NCBI GenBank assembly: GCA_021816895.1
Contig: JAKAWW010000001.1
Coordinates: forward strand, 62,001-126,000
Direction: 5' to 3'
DNA length: 64,000 nucleotides
Source of the DNA: Microcaldota archaeon
GTDB lineage: Archaea > Micrarchaeota > Micrarchaeia > Micrarchaeales > Micrarchaeaceae
Within the stretch, counting starts at the first letter, position 1. The number at the start of each line of letters is the position of its first letter. The translations under genes were made by a program, and so were the position numbers. Below, in pieces: positions 18,420 through 25,144 of the stretch. Under the pieces are notes generated by a model. That model ran no database searches. It saw only the letters and a list, made by a program, of their open reading frames with translations, and was not told where the DNA came from.

Positions 18420-19145
18420 CTACACACGGCTTATGTCTTCTAGCGGCTTCTTGGCAGCGTTTTCTGGCTTGCGGGTGAGTGCTTCTACATCTGCCCTGTC
18501 GACACGCTCAAGCTTGGCGTTGCAGCTCTTGCACTTAAAACCAGCCTCGAAGGCGGCGTCAAAAGTATACACAAACTTCTCCGAGTCGAAGCATTTCTTG
18601 CAGATGAAGTAATCATTGCAGTTGCTGTCTATTACCTCATTCTCCTTGGTGACTTCGCTTACATATTCAATGAAAGAAGGCAGCTTGTTGGCATTTATGT
18701 ACCACCCAAACGAGAGCCAGCCGTTGTTGTTCTTTGAGATGTGGTAATTAGTTACACCGTAGCCCTGCATTATGTTAAGTATGCGCCTTACTGCATTGAC
18801 TTTTAACCCAAGCTGGTCCGCGATGTACTCGTCGGTCCTGGGATAAGCAAGAAGATTTACAACATCCAAAGCCCTCTTGCTTACGTTCTTCTTCAAGTAG
18901 TCCACGATTTTCTCGTTAGCCATTATCGCATCTATAAGCTTCTTGGCATCCTCATGGGGTATTATGTTAGTTTCTTTCTTTGCGGCTTTTTTCTGGGCTC
19001 TTGCGTATGAAATCTTACTGCCAAGCTTGCTGCTCGCCCTTCTTGGCTTGCTCGCCTTTGCAGCGCTCCTATGCGTTGCTGCCTTATTGACCCTTGCCTT
19101 GCTTTTGGCCTTCTTTGCCGCCTTTCTGGTTTTTCTGACCGCCAT
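18420..19145 (-). CDS. tfe: Transcription factor E (TFE, TFIIE-alpha-like) with a basic N-terminal tail
   Basis: TFE stimulates promoter opening by archaeal RNA polymerase. A winged helix (residues about 75-155, with NLLAYPRTDEYIADQLGLKVNAVRRILN) is followed by a zinc ribbon (FICKKC and FKCKSC). The first 60 residues are unusual: almost only Ala, Lys, Arg and Ser, like a histone H1 tail, where typical archaeal TFE begins with the winged helix. The ATG at 19145 is chosen because the TATA box (TATAAATA, about 19178-19185) sits about 35 nt upstream and inside any longer frame. Confidence 0.88.
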   Translation of the reverse strand: MAVRKTRKAAKKAKSKARVNKAATHRSAAKASKPRRASSKLGSKISYARAQKKAAKKETNIIPHEDAKKLIDAIMANEKIVDYLKKNVSKRALDVVNLLAYPRTDEYIADQLGLKVNAVRRILNIMQGYGVTNYHISKNNNGWLSFGWYINANKLPSFIEYVSEVTKENEVIDSNCNDYFICKKCFDSEKFVYTFDAAFEAGFKCKSCNAKLERVDRADVEALTRKPENAAKKPLEDISRV

Positions 19146-19240
19146 GAACATCAACAAGTATATTTCCTCTCTTTGCATATTTATACATTATGTTTTTTTG
19201 CATTTAATTATACCTGTATTGAAGATTTGCAAAACCCCCT

Positions 19241-19261
19241 GCCAGCCCTAGCCAGGCTGGC
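19241..19261 (-). terminator. Hairpin with T-run (candidate terminator)
   Basis: GCCAGCC and GGCTGGC form a 7-bp stem around a 7-nt loop. On the minus strand it is followed by GGGGGTTTT, just after the SDR remnant's stop. Confidence 0.4.
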
Positions 19262-19264
19262 GCA

Positions 19265-19504
19265 CTACACAGAGTGGGTGAGGTAGTCTACCTTGCCCCA
19301 GTCAACTACTATGGCATGGTCCGTAATGAAATCAGAGTTGATAGAAGCCATGAATAGTACTACCTTTGCTATATCTTCGGGTTTCCCAATCCTACCTAGC
19401 GTGGTTTTGGCTGCCATCTCATTTATCCTGGAGTCAAGATAGTAGCCAAAGAACAGCACGCCTATTATGCCAATGATCCATGGCAACACGCCGAATACCA
19501 GCAA
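19265..19504 (-). pseudogene. Short-chain dehydrogenase/reductase C-terminal remnant joined to a hydrophobic segment
   Basis: From about residue 30 this 79-residue frame reads like the C-terminal end of an SDR enzyme of the FabG type (TTLGRIGKPEDIAKVVLFMAS, then SDFITDHAIVVDWG). The cofactor-binding half and the YxxxK active site are absent. The first 26 residues are instead a hydrophobic, membrane-like stretch unrelated to SDRs. I read it as the tail of a decayed gene fused by chance to upstream sequence. An expressed small membrane protein is possible but unlikely. Confidence 0.6.
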
Positions 19505-19622
19505 TGCAGCCGTGTTTTAGCAAAAGCTGTTTTAGGTAAAAACAATGATAGAATTATAAATATAACGGAAGTAAATATTATAACTTCTCAGTAAGTATCG
19601 ATTGAGCAATCACTATATTGAA

Positions 19623-19632
19623 TGTATATAAT
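19623..19632 (+). promoter_or_regulatory. TATA box upstream of the eL15 micro-ORF
   Basis: TGTATATAAT lies 20-29 nt ahead of the ATG at 19652, the spacing expected when transcription starts at that ATG. Confidence 0.6.
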
Positions 19633-19651
19633 CATAGTGTCTTGACTGGGC

Positions 19652-19717
19652 ATGTACAAAAAATTGGAGCGATTCGCTTCTGTTTCAGGCATAAAATGTT
19701 CAAAGTTGGTTAAATGA
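19652..19717 (+). CDS. 21-codon upstream ORF overlapping the eL15 start
   Basis: The peptide starts MYKKLERF and ends CSKLVK. Its TGA overlaps the eL15 ATG as ATGA, the usual archaeal coupling overlap, and its own ATG lies about 25 nt from a TATA box, so the mRNA probably begins at this codon. I recognise no family. It could be a leader peptide that makes eL15 translation depend on reinitiation, or simply a gap without selection on the peptide. Only the arrangement is seen. Confidence 0.45.
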   Translation: MYKKLERFASVSGIKCSKLVK

Positions 19718-20280
19718 GCACATACGATCATATCAAAGAGACGTTCCAAAACGAGTACAAGGAGAGGAACAGTGAATACAAAGGCAGACTTACTAGGTGG
19801 AGCGCAGAGCCTCCGATCGTCAGAGTGCCAAGGCCAACCAACATAGCAAGGGCAAGGGAGCTCGGCTACAAGGCAAAAGAAGGCATCGACATAGTGCGCG
19901 TGATGGTGCGCGGCGGCAGCAGCAAGCGCAAGCAGCATGGCGGCGGCCGCAAACCATCGAAGAGCGGAAGGTATTTCACGAGGGCAAAGTCGCTGCAGGC
20001 CATAGCAGAAGGCCGCGCAGCTCAGGCATATAAGAATTATGAGGTGCTCAATTCATATTTCGTTGGCAAGGCAGGAACCAAGGAATATTACGAAGTGATA
20101 ATGCTGAACAGGCAGTCAAAGGTGCTCGCCTCCGACCCGTATTACAGCGCGATACTCTCCCAGACGGGCAGGGCGCTCCGCGGGCTCACAAGCGCAGGCA
20201 GGAAGCACAGGGGCATAGTGAGGAAAAGCTACGGCTCAATAACGTTGAGGCCAAGCAAGCGTGCAAGCATGCACAGGTAA
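19714..20280 (+). CDS. rpl15e: Ribosomal protein eL15
   Basis: A large-subunit protein of archaea and eukaryotes that sits deep in 23S rRNA. The 188-residue chain has the family's basic motifs PRPTNIARARELGYKAKEG, GGRKPSKSGRYF and the ending RPSKRASMHR. The start is the ATG within the ATGA overlap of the upstream micro-ORF, with only a weak ribosome binding site, which fits coupled translation. pcc1 follows 21 nt after its stop. Confidence 0.96.
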   Translation: MSTYDHIKETFQNEYKERNSEYKGRLTRWSAEPPIVRVPRPTNIARARELGYKAKEGIDIVRVMVRGGSSKRKQHGGGRKPSKSGRYFTRAKSLQAIAEGRAAQAYKNYEVLNSYFVGKAGTKEYYEVIMLNRQSKVLASDPYYSAILSQTGRALRGLTSAGRKHRGIVRKSYGSITLRPSKRASMHR

Positions 20281-20301
20281 TAATGTGCGCTGCGTGATCA
20301 A

Positions 20302-20580
20302 ATGCCCGCAAAATACGACGGCATCAATGCTGTAATAACTGTGAAAGGCAAGGATTACAGTAAGATACTCGCGCTAAAGAACGATTCAAGGTACAAAAGG
20401 AGCACGATGAAGTCGGCCACAAAGGGCGGCGCCCTTATCGTGCGCATAGACGCAAGCGACATAACGGCGCTGCGCGCAACTGTGAATTCAGTGCTGCGCG
20501 ACCTCCAGGTCGCAAGCGCCATAATTCCGATAAACCATAGAAAAGGTAAAAGTATAAAAAGATATACAAGCAATAAATAG
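20302..20580 (+). CDS. pcc1: KEOPS complex subunit Pcc1
   Basis: Pcc1 is the small dimerising subunit of KEOPS, which makes the t6A modification of tRNAs reading ANN codons. The 92-residue protein has the family core LKNDSRYKRST, a beta strand (GALIVRIDA), then DITALRATVNSVLRDL. A basic tail follows. It lies between eL15 and uL3, and the promoter of the uL3 operon is embedded in its last 30 bases. Confidence 0.85.
   Translation: MPAKYDGINAVITVKGKDYSKILALKNDSRYKRSTMKSATKGGALIVRIDASDITALRATVNSVLRDLQVASAIIPINHRKGKSIKRYTSNK
20552..20561 (+). promoter_or_regulatory. TATA box of the uL3 operon, inside pcc1
   Basis: GTATAAAAAG is a good archaeal TATA element within the pcc1 3' end. It would start a transcript near 20585, leaving a leader of about 75-80 nt before uL3. 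Confidence 0.5.
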
Positions 20581-20619
20581 AGAATATCCGAATGCGTACT
20601 TAGCGTACGATGACAAGAA

Positions 20620-20649
20620 AGCAAGACTTCGCGCGTGCTTCTTCTTGCT
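20620..20649 (+). promoter_or_regulatory. Hairpin in the uL3 leader
   Basis: AGCAAGA (20620-20626) and TCTTGCT (20643-20649) pair around a 16-nt loop, ending 14 nt before the uL3 ATG. The position suits autoregulation by a ribosomal protein, but nothing in the sequence proves it. Confidence 0.35.
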
Positions 20650-20663
20650 CTCAAGGTTTTGAA

Positions 20664-21620
20664 ATGCACAAAGGCTCTCTTCAGTATTGGCATCACCGGC
20701 GCGCTTACAGGCGCCTGCCTAGGCTGCGCGCTATGCCCCAATTGAGCGAGCAGTCGCTTACAAACATAGTCGCGTTCAAGGTGGGCATGACTCACGTTGG
20801 CGTTATCGACAATACCGAATCTGCTTCAAAGGGCACAGAGGTCTTCAGGGCGTGCACCGTGCTCGAAATACCACAGATGGAAGTATACGGCATAAGGCTT
20901 TACAAGCTAGACGACAACTTTTACAGCAATTCGAGCATTGTGATATACAGCAAGGAGCTCGCGGCAAAGCTCAAGATGAAAAACATAAAGAACGACGAAT
21001 CTAAAATTGCCGATATAAAGCAGAAGCTTGAAGGCTATTCAGATGTGCGCATACTAGTTGCAGCATATCCCAAAAGCGTCGGTCTCGGCAGGCACCCGAT
21101 AAGGTTCGAAGCGGGCGCAGGCGGCAAGAGCGTTGCGGAAAAATTTGAATTCGCTTCTAGTGTATTGGGCAAGCAGGTAAGCGCGCAGCAGTATTTCAAG
21201 AATGGCGAATACGTTGATGTTTTATCAATCTCAAAAGGGAAGGGCTGGCAGGGCCCGATAAAAAGGTTCGGCACAGCAAGGCTGTCCCACAAGGCAACTC
21301 AGAAGACAAGGCACATTGGCACATTGGGCCCGTTCAAGCCGCCTAAGGTGCTCTTTACGGTGCCGCAGGCAGGCCAGCTTGGCTTCAACTACCGCACCGA
21401 GCACAACAAGCTCATACTTAAGATGGGCGCGAAGAGCGAAGCAGGACAGATAAACAAGCAGGGCGGCTTTACCAACTATGGCGTTGTAAAGAGCGATTAC
21501 ATCGTATTGCAGGGTTCGGTTCCAGGCCCGGCGAAGAGATTGCTGCAGATAAGGAAATCGATAATGAACAGGAACGCCAATGGGATAAAAGAGCCAAAGA
21601 TTACGTATATAACAAAGTGA
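20664..21620 (+). CDS. rpl3: Ribosomal protein uL3
   Basis: An early-assembling large-subunit protein next to the peptidyl transferase centre. The ATG at 20664 is chosen because MHKGSLQYWHHRRAYR matches the conserved N-terminus; the frame upstream is leader. Further motifs are FKVGMTH, ISKGKGWQGPIKRFG, RKSIMNR and the central TRHIGTLGP. It has 318 residues and an AAGGT site upstream. It is the first gene of uL3-uL4-uL23-uL2-uS19-uL22-uS3. Confidence 0.95.
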   Translation: MHKGSLQYWHHRRAYRRLPRLRAMPQLSEQSLTNIVAFKVGMTHVGVIDNTESASKGTEVFRACTVLEIPQMEVYGIRLYKLDDNFYSNSSIVIYSKELAAKLKMKNIKNDESKIADIKQKLEGYSDVRILVAAYPKSVGLGRHPIRFEAGAGGKSVAEKFEFASSVLGKQVSAQQYFKNGEYVDVLSISKGKGWQGPIKRFGTARLSHKATQKTRHIGTLGPFKPPKVLFTVPQAGQLGFNYRTEHNKLILKMGAKSEAGQINKQGGFTNYGVVKSDYIVLQGSVPGPAKRLLQIRKSIMNRNANGIKEPKITYITK

Positions 21621-21624
21621 TAGC

Positions 21625-22410
21625 ATGTATAATGTTTTCAAGCTTGACGGCAGTGTTGCAAAATCGATAGAGCTGCCAAGCATCTTCAGCATGCAGGTCA
21701 ACCTGCCTGTGATAAGGCGCGCAGTTGTCGCAGAGATGTCAGCGCGCCTGCAGCCTCAAGGGCACTACATCCTTGCAGGAATGCAGACTACCGCAGCTTA
21801 CTACGGCGCGATGAGCTCCTACAGGACAGGGAGGCACATGGGAATAGCGATAAGGCCAAGGGAAAAGCTCGGCGGCGGCACGCAGGGCAAGGTGAAAAGG
21901 ATACCTTCTGCCGTGAAAGGAAAGCGCGCGCACCCGCACATGATCGAAAAGCGCCTTGCAGAGCAGATAAACAAAAAGGAATACCAGAAGGCGATAGCAA
22001 GCGCCATTGCAGCGACAAGGCGCGAGGCCGTCGGCTCAGGCAGGAGCTTCCCGCTTATACTTAGCGACGATGTAGAAAAAATAGCAAAGACGAAGGAGCT
22101 CATGGCGGTGCTGAAAAAGCTAGGCATGCAGGGCTACATAGATGCAAGCAGGAATCCGTCCATAAGGAAAGGGCTTAGGCGCTCTTCAAGGGTAAGAATA
22201 TACAAGAAGTCACTGCTGTTCATATTCAGCAAGGGCGCCCCAGCAATAAAGGCAGCGCGCAACATACCAGGCGCAGATGCGTGCGACATATATTCGCTCA
22301 CAGCGAACATGCTCGCAGGCGGCGGCAATCCGGGCAGGATAACGGTATGGAGCGAATCAGCGATAAACGGCGTAGAAAGCGCAATTAAAAATTATAATGT
22401 CAAAAGGTAA
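21625..22410 (+). CDS. rpl4: Ribosomal protein uL4
   Basis: A large-subunit protein whose loop lines the exit tunnel. It shows the family's IRRAVVAEMSAR, the loop region RTGRHMGIAIRPREKLGGGTQGKVKRIPSA, and the C-terminal ITVWSESAI. It has 261 residues and starts 5 nt after the uL3 stop. The uL23 reading frame is open across its 3' end. Confidence 0.95.
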   Translation: MYNVFKLDGSVAKSIELPSIFSMQVNLPVIRRAVVAEMSARLQPQGHYILAGMQTTAAYYGAMSSYRTGRHMGIAIRPREKLGGGTQGKVKRIPSAVKGKRAHPHMIEKRLAEQINKKEYQKAIASAIAATRREAVGSGRSFPLILSDDVEKIAKTKELMAVLKKLGMQGYIDASRNPSIRKGLRRSSRVRIYKKSLLFIFSKGAPAIKAARNIPGADACDIYSLTANMLAGGGNPGRITVWSESAINGVESAIKNYNVKR

Positions 22411-22411
22411 T

Positions 22412-22666
22412 ATGATGAGTGTGCTCATGTATCCGCTTGCAACAGAAAAGGCAATAGGCAAGGTGGAGAAGGAGAATGTAATAACATACATAGTGAGCAA
22501 TACCGCCACTAAAGCCAGCATAAAAGAGGAATTCGAGAAGGCTTTTGAGGTGAAGGTAAGCAGGGTAAACACTGAAAACCTGCCGACCAACACAAAGAAG
22601 GCATACATAAAGCTAGCAAAGGGATTCAAGGCATCTGACGTTGCAGTCAAGCTAAAGCTTGTATAG
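22412..22666 (+). CDS. rpl23: Ribosomal protein uL23
   Basis: A large-subunit protein at the tunnel exit that contacts the signal recognition particle. It has the family pattern YPLATEKAIGKVEKENVITYIV, then FEVKVSRVNT and KKAYIKLAKG. The ATG at 22412 (or the adjacent one at 22415) is chosen because an AAGGT ribosome binding site precedes it and it follows the uL4 stop. A start at 22397 would overlap uL4 by 14 nt. The product is about 84 residues. Confidence 0.94.
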   Translation: MMSVLMYPLATEKAIGKVEKENVITYIVSNTATKASIKEEFEKAFEVKVSRVNTENLPTNTKKAYIKLAKGFKASDVAVKLKLV

Positions 22667-22705
22667 GTTGTGCTTTAAACATAATAATCACAGCAAGGTA
22701 TATGA

Positions 22706-23407
22706 ATGGGAAAGAAACTGAGGCAGCAAAGGAGAGGGAAGGGAAGCAACGTATATACGAAGCTCCCAGGCACTTTTGATATCAGCGTGGGCTATGGCAA
22801 GAGCGGCGCAGTCGGCGAGGTAGTTGGCATAATAAACCACACAGGCCACAGCGCTCCATTGATGAAACTGCAGTATGACGATTTTTCATATTCATACATG
22901 ATAGCCCCAGAAGGCATAAAGATCGGGGACAAGGTGTATATAAATACAAAGGGGTTTGCGCTCGGCAACGTTCTGCTGCTCGCCGATATACCGGAGGGAA
23001 TTCCAATTTACAATATAGAGTCTGCCCCGGGTGACGGCGGCAAGTATGTAAGGTCTGCAGGCAGTTCTGCAGTGGTCGCATCCCATATCGGCGACAAAGC
23101 GATAGTCGTGATGCCTTCTAAGGTTGAAGTGACCCTCAGCGCTAGCAGCAGGGCCCAGCTTGGCGTGGTGTCAGGCGGCGGCATTACAGAGCAGCCCCTA
23201 ATGAAAGCAGGAAAGAACTTCTACCGCATGCATTCTGTAAACAGGACATGGCCTACAAACCGCGGAGTGAAGATGAATCCAGTCGACCATCCGTTCGGTG
23301 GCAAGCAGCACCACAAGGGCAAGAGCTCGATGACTTCAAGGAATGCACCGCCAGGGAGGAAGGTGGGTCACATCGCTGCGCGCCGCACAGGCAGGAGGAA
23401 GAAGTGA
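22706..23407 (+). CDS. rpl2: Ribosomal protein uL2
   Basis: A universal large-subunit protein needed for subunit joining and peptidyl transfer. It shows GKKLRQQRRGKGS at the start, the SH3-like core, and the conserved C-terminal NPVDHPFGGKQHHKGK containing the functionally important histidine. It has 233 residues, and the ATG follows uL23 by 39 nt. uS19 follows 8 nt after its stop. Confidence 0.96.
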   Translation: MGKKLRQQRRGKGSNVYTKLPGTFDISVGYGKSGAVGEVVGIINHTGHSAPLMKLQYDDFSYSYMIAPEGIKIGDKVYINTKGFALGNVLLLADIPEGIPIYNIESAPGDGGKYVRSAGSSAVVASHIGDKAIVVMPSKVEVTLSASSRAQLGVVSGGGITEQPLMKAGKNFYRMHSVNRTWPTNRGVKMNPVDHPFGGKQHHKGKSSMTSRNAPPGRKVGHIAARRTGRRKK

Positions 23408-23415
23408 GTGATTGA

Positions 23416-23808
23416 ATGGCTGAAAGAATAGCATTTAGGGGAAAGACGCCTTCGGAATTGGCGCAGCTTAGCGATCAGGATTATGTAAATCTTGTAAGGT
23501 CGAGGGAGCGCCGCAGCATAAAGCGCAATGGCCTCGCATACAAGAAGCTGCTCGAGAAAGTAGCGGCAGCAAAAGCAAAAGGCGCAGGCAAGATGATAAA
23601 GACCCATGTGCGCGAAGCTGTGATAATGCCATCTTGGCTCGGCATGAAGTTTTCTGTATACAACGGCAAGGAATTCGTGCCAATAGAAATAAACGCCGGC
23701 ATGCTCGGCCACAGGCTGGGCGAATTCGTATATACGACAAAGCGCGTCATTCATTCCGCTCCGGGCATAAAGGCAACGCGCGGAAGCAAGTTCCTATCGG
23801 TGAAGTAA
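23416..23808 (+). CDS. rps19: Ribosomal protein uS19
   Basis: A small-subunit head protein near the A-site finger bridge. It has the archaeal/eukaryotic form with an N-terminal extension (FRGKTPSELAQLSDQDYVNLV), KTHVREAVIMPSWLG, VYNGKEFVPIEI and GHRLGEFVYT. It has 130 residues. Its TAA stop is directly followed by the TTG start of uL22. Confidence 0.96.
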   Translation: MAERIAFRGKTPSELAQLSDQDYVNLVRSRERRSIKRNGLAYKKLLEKVAAAKAKGAGKMIKTHVREAVIMPSWLGMKFSVYNGKEFVPIEINAGMLGHRLGEFVYTTKRVIHSAPGIKATRGSKFLSVK

Positions 23809-24507
23809 TTGAAGTACTCATACAACCTGGATAAAAAGGATATAGTGTTCGCGGGAGCCACAGAGCTCAACGCGAGCTTCAAGGACCTTGCAGCGGTATG
23901 CGACTTCATACGCTACAAGAAGGTCAACACCGCAATAGCAATGCTCGATTCTGTGATAAAGGGCGGCACTCCAATCGAGTACAGGAAGTTCAGCAAGGGC
24001 ATGGGCTCGCGCCGCGAACTTCACGGCAGAAAGGGGCGCTATCCGTCAAAGGCCGCAATGCTCGTGAAGAAGGTCGTTCAGAACGCATATGCAAACGCTA
24101 ACAACAAAGGTTATCTACCGGATGACATGTATGTAGTGCATGCTTCTGCCAACCAGGGTGCAATAAATAGGAGATATCCACCGAAGGGCGTGAGGACTGT
24201 AATGCGCGGCGGCTATGGCTATGCAACGATGCGCAGGAGCGATCTTGTGTTTGCCAAAGTGGAGATAGGGCTGTCAAGCGATTACAGCAGCAAGAGCCGC
24301 AGGTTTTCACGCATATTCAATGCAGTGAAAATGCAGGAGTCGCGCCACGCGGTCAAACCTGCTGGCAAGCAGGTGCCGCCTGCAAAGAAGGCAGCGCCGC
24401 AAAAGAAAAAGCCTCTAGAAGCGCCAAGGCCCGCTACAAAGGAAGCGGAGAAAGCAGTTGCGGGCAAGGAAAGCACAAAAGAGAGCAAGGAGAATGTTGA
24501 ACACTAG
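23809..24507 (+). CDS. rpl22: Ribosomal protein uL22, with a Lys/Ala/Pro-rich tail
   Basis: A large-subunit protein of the exit tunnel. It has the core LKDLAAVCDFIRYKKVN, GMGSRRELHGRKGRYPSKAA, DDMYVVHASANQG and the loop end RMMRGGYGYA-like segment TVMRGGYGYA. The start is a TTG abutting the uS19 stop, since no ATG fits. About 55 residues at the C-terminus are a low-complexity Lys/Ala/Pro/Glu tail (for example PPAKKAAPQKKKP) that ordinary archaeal uL22 lacks. Confidence 0.92.
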   Translation: MKYSYNLDKKDIVFAGATELNASFKDLAAVCDFIRYKKVNTAIAMLDSVIKGGTPIEYRKFSKGMGSRRELHGRKGRYPSKAAMLVKKVVQNAYANANNKGYLPDDMYVVHASANQGAINRRYPPKGVRTVMRGGYGYATMRRSDLVFAKVEIGLSSDYSSKSRRFSRIFNAVKMQESRHAVKPAGKQVPPAKKAAPQKKKPLEAPRPATKEAEKAVAGKESTKESKENVEH

Positions 24508-24515
24508 GTGACATA

Positions 24516-25139
24516 TTGACAATAGAAAGGAAATTTATAGAGGATTCGAAGATAAAGCTCAGCATAGCCAAATTCCTGGGCAGCGAGCTTTCAAGGGCTG
24601 GATTTTCAAGGGTAGAGATACAGAAGACGCCTGTGCTCACAAGGATCACCATATATGTGCTCAATCCCGGCAGGGTGATAGGCCGCGCAGGTAGGACGGT
24701 TGACCTAATAACAGAGACGCTTAAAAAGAAGTTCAAAATAGAAAACCCGCAGATAAACGTAATAGAGGTAGAAAACCGCATGCTTGAGCCGCTCCTTGTC
24801 GCAAAGAGCATAACAGAGAAATTCGAGCGGGGCATCAACGCCAGAAAAGTAATACAGATGACCCTCAAGGATATAATACAGAACGGTGCAATCGGCGCAG
24901 AAATAATTGCCAGCGGAAAGCTTGCCGCCAAGGGTGCAAGGTCAAAAACAATAAGGAAGAGCGTCGGCTACATACCAAAGGCCGGCGACGTTACAAACCT
25001 AGTGAGGGAAGCAGTAGCAACAGCATATCCTAAATATGGCGCAATCGGCGTAAAGGTCAGGATAGTACCGGCGGGCACCAAGTTCCCTGACAGGGAAGTA
25101 AAGGCGCTTGAGGTGCCCAAGGCGATACTGAACAGCTAA
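24516..25139 (+). CDS. rps3: Ribosomal protein uS3
   Basis: A small-subunit protein at the mRNA entry channel. It starts TIERKFIEDSKIKL, has a type-II KH domain (VLNPGRVIGRAGRTVDLITE) and the C-terminal domain (SGKLAAKGARSKTIRKSVGYIPKAGD). The start is TTG at 24516, 8 nt after uL22. It has 207 residues. In most archaea uL29 and further ribosomal genes follow, whereas here aglB follows 5 nt later. Confidence 0.94.
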   Translation: MTIERKFIEDSKIKLSIAKFLGSELSRAGFSRVEIQKTPVLTRITIYVLNPGRVIGRAGRTVDLITETLKKKFKIENPQINVIEVENRMLEPLLVAKSITEKFERGINARKVIQMTLKDIIQNGAIGAEIIASGKLAAKGARSKTIRKSVGYIPKAGDVTNLVREAVATAYPKYGAIGVKVRIVPAGTKFPDREVKALEVPKAILNS

Positions 25140-25144
25140 AGTGC

